Positions 57,714-64,000 of a DNA stretch of 64,000 bases are shown in pieces. Position numbers and translations under genes: made by a program. The number at the start of each line of letters is the position of its first letter. The stretch's first letter is position 1. This DNA comes from Robertmurraya sp. FSL R5-0851 (GTDB taxonomy: Bacteria; Bacillota; Bacilli; Bacillales; Cytobacillaceae), in the NCBI RefSeq assembly GCF_038002965.1, contig NZ_JBBOOE010000001.1, positions 4,569,001-4,633,000 on the forward strand. Direction: 5' to 3'. Under the pieces are notes generated by a model, which saw only the letters and a list, made by a program, of their open reading frames with translations, made no database searches and was not told the DNA's origin.

Positions 57714-58259
57714 TTGTCACAAAATTATGATCCAAATGCTTTCTACAGACAAACAGGGTACCAACAACCTTATTTTGGAGCCCCCATCCAGCCAAGTGCA
57801 CCAAAATATCCGCCAGCAGGCCAAGTAGCCGGCGCTGGCACCGGTGCGCCTACATACGGTGCACCCCAAGCATATCCTACTATGCCAGCGGGTTCAACAC
57901 TTCCACCTGCTGGAGCTGTTCCAGGTTACACAGGCGCCTTTAACGCGCCAACAGCTGGTCCTCAAGTGCCAGGTATGCTGCCGCTAGAGGAATCGTATAT
58001 TGAAAACATCTTTCGTCTAAACAAAGGAAAGCTAACTACTGTGTACACCAATTTTGACGGAAACGATGAAGGCTTAGCAAGGACCTTTAAGGGAATTATT
58101 GAAGCTGCTGGGCGTGATCACTTAATCTTAAGCGATCCACAAACCGGTATGCGATACTTAATTCCAATGGTATACTTCGCCTATGCAACCTTTGATGAGG
58201 AACTTGAGTATGACTATCCTGGCTTTGTTCCTGGATTAGCTTCTTATCCTCCTCGCTAA
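57714..58259 (+). CDS. gerQ: Spore coat protein GerQ
   Basis: 181 aa from a TTG at 57714 with TGGAGGG upstream. The first 85 residues are Pro/Gly/Tyr/Gln-rich and disordered. The conserved C-terminal domain is LPLEESYIENIFRLNKGKLTTVYTNFDG...YLIPMVYFAYATFDEELEYDYPG. In B. subtilis GerQ is crosslinked by transglutaminase into the coat and is needed to localise CwlJ. Co-transcribed with cwlJ. Confidence 0.95.
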   Translation: MSQNYDPNAFYRQTGYQQPYFGAPIQPSAPKYPPAGQVAGAGTGAPTYGAPQAYPTMPAGSTLPPAGAVPGYTGAFNAPTAGPQVPGMLPLEESYIENIFRLNKGKLTTVYTNFDGNDEGLARTFKGIIEAAGRDHLILSDPQTGMRYLIPMVYFAYATFDEELEYDYPGFVPGLASYPPR

Positions 58260-58274
58260 TAACGCATAAAAACA

Positions 58275-58302
58275 GGAGCATCCTTCAATTGCAGGATGCT
58301 CC
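58275..58302. terminator. Bidirectional terminator between gerQ and ywdK
   Basis: GGAGCATCCT and AGGATGCTCC form a perfect 10-bp stem with an 8-nt loop, T-rich on both sides (TTGTTGTTT plus; TGTTTTTATG minus), between converging genes. Confidence 0.9.
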
Positions 58303-58309
58303 TTGTTGT

Positions 58310-58690
58310 TTACAAATATTTTACTGCTGCTACTATGATTAAAATCCATGCAGCTAAAAACGCCAAGCCCCCTAATGGTGTAATTGCACCAAGGATGCTA
58401 ATTTTCGTTAATGTCATAACGTACAAGCTACCTGAAAAAAGAATGATACCAATTAACATCATCCAGCCTGACCAAGATAAAAGCGCGTTTGCCGGCAAGC
58501 GTCCAAGCAATACACCTACAATCAGTAAGCCAGTAGCATGAAACATTTGATACGTGACTCCGGTTTTCCAAATCTCTAAATATTTTTGTTCCACTCGACC
58601 TTCTAGACCATGGGCCCCGAAAGCCCCCAATGCCACTGCTAAAAAAGCATTAATGGCTCCAATGATAATAAATGTTTTCAACCTCTCCAC
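58310..58690 (-). CDS. ywdK: DUF423 family membrane protein YwdK
   Basis: 126 aa, four membrane helices. IGAINAFLAVALGAFGAHGLEGR and the second-half AITPLGGLAFLAAWILI are the DUF423 signature. Function unknown. Start is GTG at 58690 or TTG at 58681; both share the GAGGTGGAGAGG region. It follows ywdI by 9 nt. Confidence 0.9.
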   Translation of the reverse strand: MERLKTFIIIGAINAFLAVALGAFGAHGLEGRVEQKYLEIWKTGVTYQMFHATGLLIVGVLLGRLPANALLSWSGWMMLIGIILFSGSLYVMTLTKISILGAITPLGGLAFLAAWILIIVAAVKYL

Positions 58691-58699
58691 CTCATTATG

Positions 58700-58996
58700 T
58701 TAAAAATCAAACAGTGAATCTCCATTGCTTTCATCGTCTATTTGCAACTTTTTCGGCTGTGTTTGAAGGGGTGAAGGAGTTAGAATTTGCCTTTCGTTTG
58801 TTGGAATCACAGGATTTACTCGAGGTAGCTCACGTCTGGTCTCACCCGATTGGCTTTCAAGGACAAGCTCGCATAACGTTTTGATCGCTTGAACTCGTTC
58901 TCTCACTTGTGAATTCGTCCCACTTGCTTTGGCTGCCAGCAGCTCCTGTTCCATTTTTAAAAGTAGCTTTTGCACACTAATATCCAATTCATTCAC
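58700..58996 (-). CDS. ywdI: YwdI (DUF5327) family protein
   Basis: 98 aa. It starts with amphipathic helices (ISVQKLLLKMEQELLAAKASGTNSQVRERVQAIKTLCELVL) and ends in a low-complexity acidic tail with GDSLFDF. Only Bacillaceae carry this family. Function unknown. Short, cytosolic, and co-transcribed with ywdK. Confidence 0.85.
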   Translation of the reverse strand: MNELDISVQKLLLKMEQELLAAKASGTNSQVRERVQAIKTLCELVLESQSGETRRELPRVNPVIPTNERQILTPSPLQTQPKKLQIDDESNGDSLFDF

Positions 58997-59066
58997 CTCA
59001 TACCCTTGTCTACCCTATAGTATACGACCTGTCACTGATATTTCCAAAGAATAGCGTTACTTTTTC

Positions 59067-59225
59067 TCAAAACGAAGGCAAGCCTGTCCCGAAGCTTTTC
59101 ATTACTTCTACCGACGGAAGCTGCCTTGTTTTAAATCCAAATGCTTTGCATCCCTTTGGAAAATGAGGATCCCAGGTCACGTAGAAATACTGACACTTAA
59201 AGCAGTCCTTTCTTTCTACCTTCAT
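59067..59225 (-). CDS. Small Cys-containing protein downstream of ung
   Basis: 52 aa from the ATG at 59225 (AGGAGGGG upstream). It reads MKVERKDCFKCQYFYVTWDP and then HFPKGCKAFGFKTRQLPS. The CxxC plus a later Cys and several aromatic residues suggest metal binding. The ribosome site lies in the tail of ung, so the two are co-transcribed. I recognise it only as a frequent ung neighbour in Bacillus; function unknown. Confidence 0.82.
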   Translation of the reverse strand: MKVERKDCFKCQYFYVTWDPHFPKGCKAFGFKTRQLPSVEVMKSFGTGLPSF

Positions 59226-59241
59226 GTAATCCCCTCCTATC

Positions 59242-59907
59242 TCATTTGATGGTCCAATCAATCTCTGTGTAGCCCTTCTCTTTCAGCCAGTCATTTGCCT
59301 TTGAAAACGGTCGGCTCCCAAAGAAGCCACGATGAGCAGAAAGTGGGCTTGGATGCGGAGCTTCAATGATATGATGGTGGTCCGAAATCAATCTCTTTTT
59401 CTCTTGTGCAGGTTTCCCCCATAGCACAAACACCATCGGTTTCTGTCTTTCACTAAGCTTGGTAATCACTGCATCCGTGAAGATTTCCCAGCCCATTTTT
59501 TTATGAGAATGTGCCTGACCTGATCGAACGGTTAAGACCGTGTTTAACAAAAGAACCCCTTCATCGGCCCATTTTTTTAAATACCCGTGGTTTGGTACGG
59601 GTGCGCCAACATCATTCTGTAACTCTTTGAAAATATTTTTTAACGATGGAGGCGTAGGAACACCTGGCAGGACCGAGAAGCTCAGGCCATGAGCTTGCTC
59701 TGGGCCGTGATAAGGATCCTGACCAAGTATGACGACCTTCACCTGCTCATACCTTGTGTACTGTAATGCAGAAAAGATGTGCTCTCTTTTCGGATAGACC
59801 GTATACTGTTCATACTCCTCTTCAATCATGTGTTCTAGCTTAGTGAAGTATTCCTTTTTAAACTCGTCCCCGATGTAGGACTCCCAGCCATTCCAATTAC
59901 TCTTCAT
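59242..59907 (-). CDS. ung: Uracil-DNA glycosylase
   Basis: 221 aa. Family 1 UDG. The water-activating loop [21 protein letters not shown] and the Leu-intercalation loop [18 protein letters not shown] are both intact. It removes uracil from DNA. Its start overlaps the end of the DUF4230 gene by 11 nt. Confidence 0.97.
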   Translation of the reverse strand: MKSNWNGWESYIGDEFKKEYFTKLEHMIEEEYEQYTVYPKREHIFSALQYTRYEQVKVVILGQDPYHGPEQAHGLSFSVLPGVPTPPSLKNIFKELQNDVGAPVPNHGYLKKWADEGVLLLNTVLTVRSGQAHSHKKMGWEIFTDAVITKLSERQKPMVFVLWGKPAQEKKRLISDHHHIIEAPHPSPLSAHRGFFGSRPFSKANDWLKEKGYTEIDWTIK

Positions 59908-60631
59908 ATGTGATCACCGTTCGATATCCAAGGGCTGAGAAAAACTCCGTAAATGTTTTCTCTGCATTTTGTTCTGCCACCTGAATGAGCCCTTGAGAAA
60001 TGGCCTCTTCCTTTACAAGCCCCTTGGCCTCCTCTGCGAGCTCGTAAGCCTCATTCCAATTCACTTCATTCCGAAAGATTCCTTCCACGGAAAACACCTG
60101 AGCTTGGTCAAAATCTAGTGTGGGCTCTTGGATAATAGAGGCTTGTGGAAGCTTGATTTCTATTATCTTCTCTTCTTCGTTAACATGGAGATTGGTCTCA
60201 GTGATTCCCGCTAAGTCGACTCCCGCTGTAACAGTGCCTGGGATAATAAGAAGAAACTTTCTTTTTGTTCCCGGAAGATTTGTGCTAATATCCTTCCCAA
60301 ACAGCTGGTTGTCCTCTTTTTCAATTACCGCCTTCACGTACGCCTGTGATGACGCTAGGGACGACAAGTCTTTTATTTGCTCTATGAAACTACCCGATTG
60401 TACGGTAGCTTGATGGGTCCCTTTTATCGTGAAAATGATTCCGATTATAACTAGAATGGAGAGGACCATTCCCAACAACTTCCATACTATTGATTTCGGA
60501 ATACCTCTCACTTTTGATTGATTGTGATGGTGTATCTCGTTGAATGCAAGCGAGGCCGCCATTTGTTGCTTCGCTTCCGTAAGCTCCTTCTGCAAGGCCT
60601 CTAATTGCGACTGTACCTCTTTCTCGTTCAT
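59897..60631 (-). CDS. DUF4230 membrane-anchored protein
   Basis: 244 aa from the ATG at 60631 (AGGAGGG 6 nt upstream). N-terminal coiled coil (about 1-35), one membrane helix (about 52-70, [20 protein letters not shown]), then an extracellular DUF4230 domain ([35 protein letters not shown]). The domain has unknown function. It is translationally coupled to ung, which does not by itself imply a repair role. Confidence 0.87.
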   Translation of the reverse strand: MNEKEVQSQLEALQKELTEAKQQMAASLAFNEIHHHNQSKVRGIPKSIVWKLLGMVLSILVIIGIIFTIKGTHQATVQSGSFIEQIKDLSSLASSQAYVKAVIEKEDNQLFGKDISTNLPGTKRKFLLIIPGTVTAGVDLAGITETNLHVNEEEKIIEIKLPQASIIQEPTLDFDQAQVFSVEGIFRNEVNWNEAYELAEEAKGLVKEEAISQGLIQVAEQNAEKTFTEFFSALGYRTVITYEE

Positions 60632-60741
60632 CTTCACCCTCCTTACAAACTCCTAGAATTTATTATAACGGTTGACGATGGATTTTGTAGAATTTTGCAG
60701 AAAGAAGTCGTATAGAAGATATTAGTAGATTAAATATGATG

Positions 60742-61014
60742 GCTTGTCCTTAATCGAGTGACCAGCAAAAGTGGAATAAGCGGAGAATTTCCGGTTAGAT
60801 ACAGATTGGAGCTTATTTCGGGGGAAATAAGCGGAGGTTTTCCACTTATGCAAAGCAAAATCTCCTTTTTTTCGTAGTTTTTGAGCCAATAGGCGGAATC
60901 TCTCCTTCTATTTAGGGCTTTTTTAACCATAATCACTATTTAAGCGGAATTTCTCCGTCTATTTACCAGCTCGGGTGTGCTTAACCTGATCTGCCAACCG
61001 ATAAATGCGCGGAC
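60742..61014 (-). repeat. Interspersed repeat, copy 3 of 3
   Basis: On the minus strand the order is GGTCCGC, CAGATCAGGTTAAGCA, CCGAGCTGG, AAATAGACGGAGAAATTCCG, GGAGAGATTCCGCC, GGAGATTTTGCTTTGCATAA, TTATTTCCCC, CTCCGCTTATT and TTAAGGACAAG, as in copies 1 and 2. It fills most of the 486-nt gap between the moeB terminator and the DUF4230 gene and has the same orientation as the genes on both sides. Confidence 0.85.
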
Positions 61015-61040
61015 CGAATGTAGAAATGTTAATAAATAAA

Positions 61041-61066
61041 GAAAAGACGTATTCATACGTCTTTTC
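61041..61066 (-). terminator. Terminator of the molybdopterin gene cluster
   Basis: GAAAAGACGTA and TACGTCTTTTC form a perfect 11-bp stem with a TTCA loop, followed by TTTATTTATT on the minus strand. Confidence 0.87.
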
Positions 61067-61117
61067 TTGTGTCTTTTAATAAGTAAGCACTCAAAAATCG
61101 TCTCTCCTACTACCAAA

Positions 61118-62137
61118 CTACCCCAACAATCTCTGATAAATTGACCGCGCCTGACTCATATCCTTCGTCCCATGAACAAGCCCCCGACCGTCTTTAAAAA
61201 GAACCACACGCTGCTCGTCCATTTCAACCGAAAGCAAATACGGATTTGCCTTCACCACGTACCCCAACCTTACTAGTTGATCCGCTAAGTCCGCTAAATT
61301 CAACTCACTTTGTCGTGGAGGGCGAATTTGCACCGTATCACGACCACAAAGGACTGTTGAGCGTGAAAGATTCTCCTTATCGAGATACGGATACTCTCGA
61401 AGATCCCCACAAGACAAGCATCCCGGGTCCTTCGCTTTTCCCATTTTCATGCTCGTGTATTGATTTCGCCATAAATCAAAGCTCGCGAATGAATCACGAA
61501 CCGCCTCCCAATCTTCCACCAGAATCTTCAGAACCTCTGCTGATTGATGAGCAATGACCATCTGCACAGCCGGTCCAATGATTCCTCCTGTATCACAGGT
61601 CATTCCTTGAATAGGAATTCTTTTCAGCAAACAATTCAAGCAAGGAGTTTTGCCAGGAATGATCGTAAAGCTCATACCAAAGCTTCCTACACATGCACCA
61701 TAGATCCAAGGGATTTTATACTTTTGAGAAATATCGTTAATGGCCATTCGCGTTTCAAAATTATCCGTCGCATCCAAGATCAAGTCCACATCCACAACAA
61801 GCTCCTCTAAGATGTCAGGCGATGCGTCGCCAACAATCGGCACAATCTCAATCTCGCTGTTTATAGCTCTCAATCTCTTTTCAGCTGCAATCGCCTTCGG
61901 AAGCTTCTCTCGAACATCTTCTTCTGTGTACAGCTGCTGTCTTTGGAGATTGCTCGCTTCCACATAATCTCGATCCACAATCGTTAGCTTCCCTACACCC
62001 GCGCGCGTAAGCACTTCACCATTTCCCGATCCAAGTGCACCAGCACCGATCATCAGCACATGCTTAGAGCCTAGCTTGTCCTGTCCACTTTTTCCAATCG
62101 GTGAAAAAAGAATTTGCCTCGAGTACCGATCATCCAT
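61118..62137 (-). CDS. moeB: MoeB/ThiF-type adenylyltransferase
   Basis: 339 aa. E1-like domain with the nucleotide loop GAGALGSGNGEVLTRAGVGKLTIVDRDYVE, zinc cysteines CLNCLLKR and CLSCG, and a catalytic Cys region MTCDTGG. It adenylates the C-terminal Gly of MoaD (or ThiS). There is no rhodanese domain; a C-terminal region of about 90 residues (SRSTVLCGRDTVQIRPP..) resembles the extension seen in Bacillus MoeB/ThiF. Location beside moaD supports the molybdopterin role. GGAGG upstream of the ATG. Confidence 0.92.
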   Translation of the reverse strand: MDDRYSRQILFSPIGKSGQDKLGSKHVLMIGAGALGSGNGEVLTRAGVGKLTIVDRDYVEASNLQRQQLYTEEDVREKLPKAIAAEKRLRAINSEIEIVPIVGDASPDILEELVVDVDLILDATDNFETRMAINDISQKYKIPWIYGACVGSFGMSFTIIPGKTPCLNCLLKRIPIQGMTCDTGGIIGPAVQMVIAHQSAEVLKILVEDWEAVRDSFASFDLWRNQYTSMKMGKAKDPGCLSCGDLREYPYLDKENLSRSTVLCGRDTVQIRPPRQSELNLADLADQLVRLGYVVKANPYLLSVEMDEQRVVLFKDGRGLVHGTKDMSQARSIYQRLLG

Positions 62138-62177
62138 GCTAAAAACCTCCTTCCTCTGTCCAGCTCAGCTATTCTAC

Positions 62178-62408
62178 TTAGCCCCCACTAACTGGTGGTA
62201 TAAACGCAACCACATCTCCATCAATCAACACATCTTCGTCACCAGCAAATTCTTCATTTACAGCTGCCATAACGGAATCCAAATTCACTCCATACTGCTC
62301 ACTTAGAATTACTTTAGACTCTGCAACAGTTTTCCCTGTAAGGTCTACCGATACCGATTCTTCCCCAACCGCATCACGCAGATGAGCGAAAAACATGACT
62401 TTATTCAT
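62178..62408 (-). CDS. moaD: Molybdopterin synthase sulfur-carrier subunit MoaD
   Basis: 76 aa, ubiquitin fold, ending in the required Gly-Gly (IPPVSGG). It carries the thiocarboxylate sulfur to MoaE. Its start overlaps the moaE stop by 8 nt. Confidence 0.95.
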   Translation of the reverse strand: MNKVMFFAHLRDAVGEESVSVDLTGKTVAESKVILSEQYGVNLDSVMAAVNEEFAGDEDVLIDGDVVAFIPPVSGG

Positions 62409-62865
62409 TTAGATCACTCTCCTCTGGTTTTCCTTTTGGATAAGCAACCGTTTCAAGTTGATTTCCGATCCATTCTTCTCCGTCTTCCCAATGCTCTTTT
62501 TTCCAAATAGGAACAATCTCCTTGATTCGCTCAATGGCATAACGATTGGCCTCATACGCATCTGCACGATGGGGGGTAGATACAGCAATGACAACAGCTA
62601 TATCCGTAATTTCTAGCTTCCCCACTCGATGCGAGATCGCCACCTTTGCTCCCGGCCAGCGTTCTTCGATTTCACGTCCAATTTGCTCCAGCTTTTTAAC
62701 AGCCATGCTCTCATATGCTTCATAAATTAAGTATAAAGTCTTTTTTCCAGCGGTTAATTCTCTTACCGTACCAATAAACGTCGTAATAGCTCCCGCTTCC
62801 CTTTGAACGACTTTATCAATAATCGATTGCGTATCAAGGGGCTCTTTAGATATTTCAAAATTCAT
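62401..62865 (-). CDS. moaE: Molybdopterin synthase catalytic subunit MoaE
   Basis: 154 aa from the ATG at 62865 (GGGAGGTG upstream); a longer frame to 62910 is not used. The catalytic Lys region is PIWKKEHWEDGEEWIG, and GAITTFIGTVR and HRVGKLEITDIAVVIAVSTPHR are typical. It adds two sulfurs to cPMP to form molybdopterin. Middle of mobA-moaE-moaD-moeB. Confidence 0.96.
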   Translation of the reverse strand: MNFEISKEPLDTQSIIDKVVQREAGAITTFIGTVRELTAGKKTLYLIYEAYESMAVKKLEQIGREIEERWPGAKVAISHRVGKLEITDIAVVIAVSTPHRADAYEANRYAIERIKEIVPIWKKEHWEDGEEWIGNQLETVAYPKGKPEESDLNE

Positions 62866-62906
62866 GTCTGCACCTCCCTTTCGTTCTTTAAACTGACTCG
62901 ATTGTA

Positions 62907-63539
62907 TCATATTCCTCCGCTGTTCTCACAAAACGAGGTTCCATCACGATCCAGCTTTAACGCTTTTTCATACTCTATTTGATCATTCATATTAAAAACA
63001 GCGGTTTCCTTTATAAGGATGCCTTTTCTATTCAAGATATCTTCTGAAATATATCTCACCTGAAGGTTTTGAAGGAGGCTCATGATACGAAGCTCGTTCT
63101 TTTCTAAAGACTGCGAAACTGCTTGTAATGCATCCTTTCGATACGCACCAAACAAAGGATGCATTCGACCTTCAAGCTTTGGTATGGCTACTTGGTAGTC
63201 TTTTAACTCCTCTAGTAAAAAATCCCCCAGGCTTGAAGAGATAAACGGCATATCACAGGCCACTATTAAGTTTTTCTCGGACCTGGAAGCTTTAAGCCCT
63301 GCTTGTATTCCGGCAAGGGGACCTTTCCCCTTTTGCTCGTCTTCAACCATCGGTATGTTCAAATATTCATACGTTTGAAACGTGTTGGTGACGATAAGAA
63401 GTTCATCCGTGATTTTTTCAAGTTCGTTTGCAATTCTGTCGATGACCCGCACACCATCTATCATCATCAATGCCTTGTTTTGTCCCATACGACTTGATTG
63501 TCCACCTGCTAAAATAATCCCTGTTCTACTCAGGCTCAT
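62907..63539 (-). CDS. mobA: Molybdenum cofactor guanylyltransferase MobA
   Basis: 210 aa. Nucleotidyltransferase start motif GIILAGGQSSRMGQNKALM, with the metal Asp in VACDMPF. It converts Mo-molybdopterin to the guanine dinucleotide form. First gene of the cluster here; moaA, moaC and moeA are not within the window. ATG start with AAGGTGGACG upstream. Confidence 0.94.
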   Translation of the reverse strand: MSLSRTGIILAGGQSSRMGQNKALMMIDGVRVIDRIANELEKITDELLIVTNTFQTYEYLNIPMVEDEQKGKGPLAGIQAGLKASRSEKNLIVACDMPFISSSLGDFLLEELKDYQVAIPKLEGRMHPLFGAYRKDALQAVSQSLEKNELRIMSLLQNLQVRYISEDILNRKGILIKETAVFNMNDQIEYEKALKLDRDGTSFCENSGGI

Positions 63540-63730
63540 CGTCCACCTTTCTTAAAGAATATATGCCTCTATTTTAATATGGAAAGAGGAGAAAGACTAT
63601 TAAGTGTGCTCGCCTTTATTTACAAATTCAGCACAGTTTATTACTAATTTAGGTAACCGAAAGAAAATACTAGAAACATCTAGGAAACTAGACTATGATG
63701 AAAAAATAAAGCTCATAGGAGGTTCAACAC

Positions 63731-64000
63731 ATGACATTAAAAAAGGTAATGACAATCGCTGGTTCTGACACAAGCGGAGGCGCTGGCATTCAGGCAGATT
63801 TAAAAACATTCCAGGAGCTTGGTGTATATGGAATGACCGCTCTAACAACGATTGTAACAATGGATCCTAAAAATCATTGGCATCACCATGTGTTCCCTAT
63901 CGCGATTGAAACGCTAGAAGCACAGCTTGAAACGATTCTTTCCGTAGGAATCGATGCAATGAAGACAGGCATGTTAGGTACAGTAGAAATCATTGAACTA
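63731..64000 (+). CDS. thiD: ThiD-family kinase (pyridoxine/HMP kinase), 5' part only
   Basis: The first 90 residues are present and the frame runs off the window end. ATG at 63731 with AGGAGG 8 nt upstream. MTIAGSDTSGGAGIQADLKTF and VYGMTALTTIVTMDPKN are the ribokinase-like family start, and MKTGMLGTVEII follows. In B. subtilis the gene at this locus (thiD/pdxK) mainly phosphorylates pyridoxine and also hydroxymethylpyrimidine. It is divergent from mobA. Confidence 0.92.
   Translation, partial: MTLKKVMTIAGSDTSGGAGIQADLKTFQELGVYGMTALTTIVTMDPKNHWHHHVFPIAIETLEAQLETILSVGIDAMKTGMLGTVEIIEL

Noticed and set aside
60730..60936. 68-aa frame similar to a 74-aa frame at 23713-23937 (both contain LTGNSPLI)
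   Set aside because: The similarity comes from the shared interspersed repeat. Copy 2 does not keep the frame, so this is not a gene family.

Overview
The window is chromosomal DNA of a Bacillaceae species: an endospore-forming, low-GC Gram-positive related to Bacillus subtilis. The genus cannot be fixed from this sequence alone. Gene content and order follow the B. subtilis ywl-ywj-ywh-ywf-ywd segment (upp-glyA-ywlG-rpiB-ywlE-mntP-ywlC-ywlB-spoIIR-prmC-prfA, tdk-rpmE-rho-murAB, fsa-fba-spo0F-ywjG-pyrG-rpoE, fadF-cls-uvsE, argS, speB-speE-pbpG-ywhD-ywhC-ywhB-ywgA-ywfO, rsfA-lipL-pta-hemQ, cwlJ-gerQ-ywdK-ywdI-ung, thiD). Most genes lie on the minus strand. Ribosome binding sites are strong, and GTG/TTG starts are common.

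Layout. 1-6.2 kb: a truncated secreted subtilase, pyrimidine salvage, serine/glycine metabolism, a chemotaxis receptor and the arginine phosphatase YwlE. 6.2-8.1 kb: an insertion sequence directly in front of ywlE. 8.1-13.5 kb: manganese export, tRNA t6A synthesis, a DnaA-box cluster, SpoIIR, and the release factor with its methylase. 13.6-15.5 kb: a second insertion sequence, inserted in the tail of a terminator. 15.5-26.6 kb: tdk, rpmE, rho, murAB, fsa/fba, spo0F, pyrG with a CTP-sensing attenuator, and rpoE. 26.8-38.2 kb: a branched-chain/fatty-acid oxidation block (IcmF mutase, TetR regulator, two acyl-CoA dehydrogenases, hydroxyacyl-CoA dehydrogenase, thiolase, FadF) with TetR-type operators. 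38.3-44.3 kb: phospholipid synthesis, UV repair, tRNA selenouridine synthesis and argS. 44.7-50.6 kb: polyamine synthesis and a sporulation-type class A PBP. 50.7-58.3 kb: ywgA, ywfO, rsfA, lipoylation, acetate overflow, haem synthesis and spore germination (cwlJ-gerQ). 58.3-64 kb: ung cluster, molybdopterin genes and the start of thiD.

The least explained material is intergenic. (1) A family of three hairpin elements of exactly 73 nt (45631-45703, 50608-50680, 52728-52800) has a conserved internal core and stems that change while staying paired. (2) Tandem arrays with a near-exact 52-bp period occur at 30.76-31.28 kb and 44.36-44.72 kb. Each unit is a short inverted repeat plus a T-run, and the arm sequences differ between units. 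(3) A roughly 240-270-bp interspersed repeat occurs three times. (4) A GC-rich dispersed repeat lies upstream of spoIIR. No CRISPR array, prophage, rRNA or tRNA gene was seen. Translations and motifs were read by eye; no database search was run.
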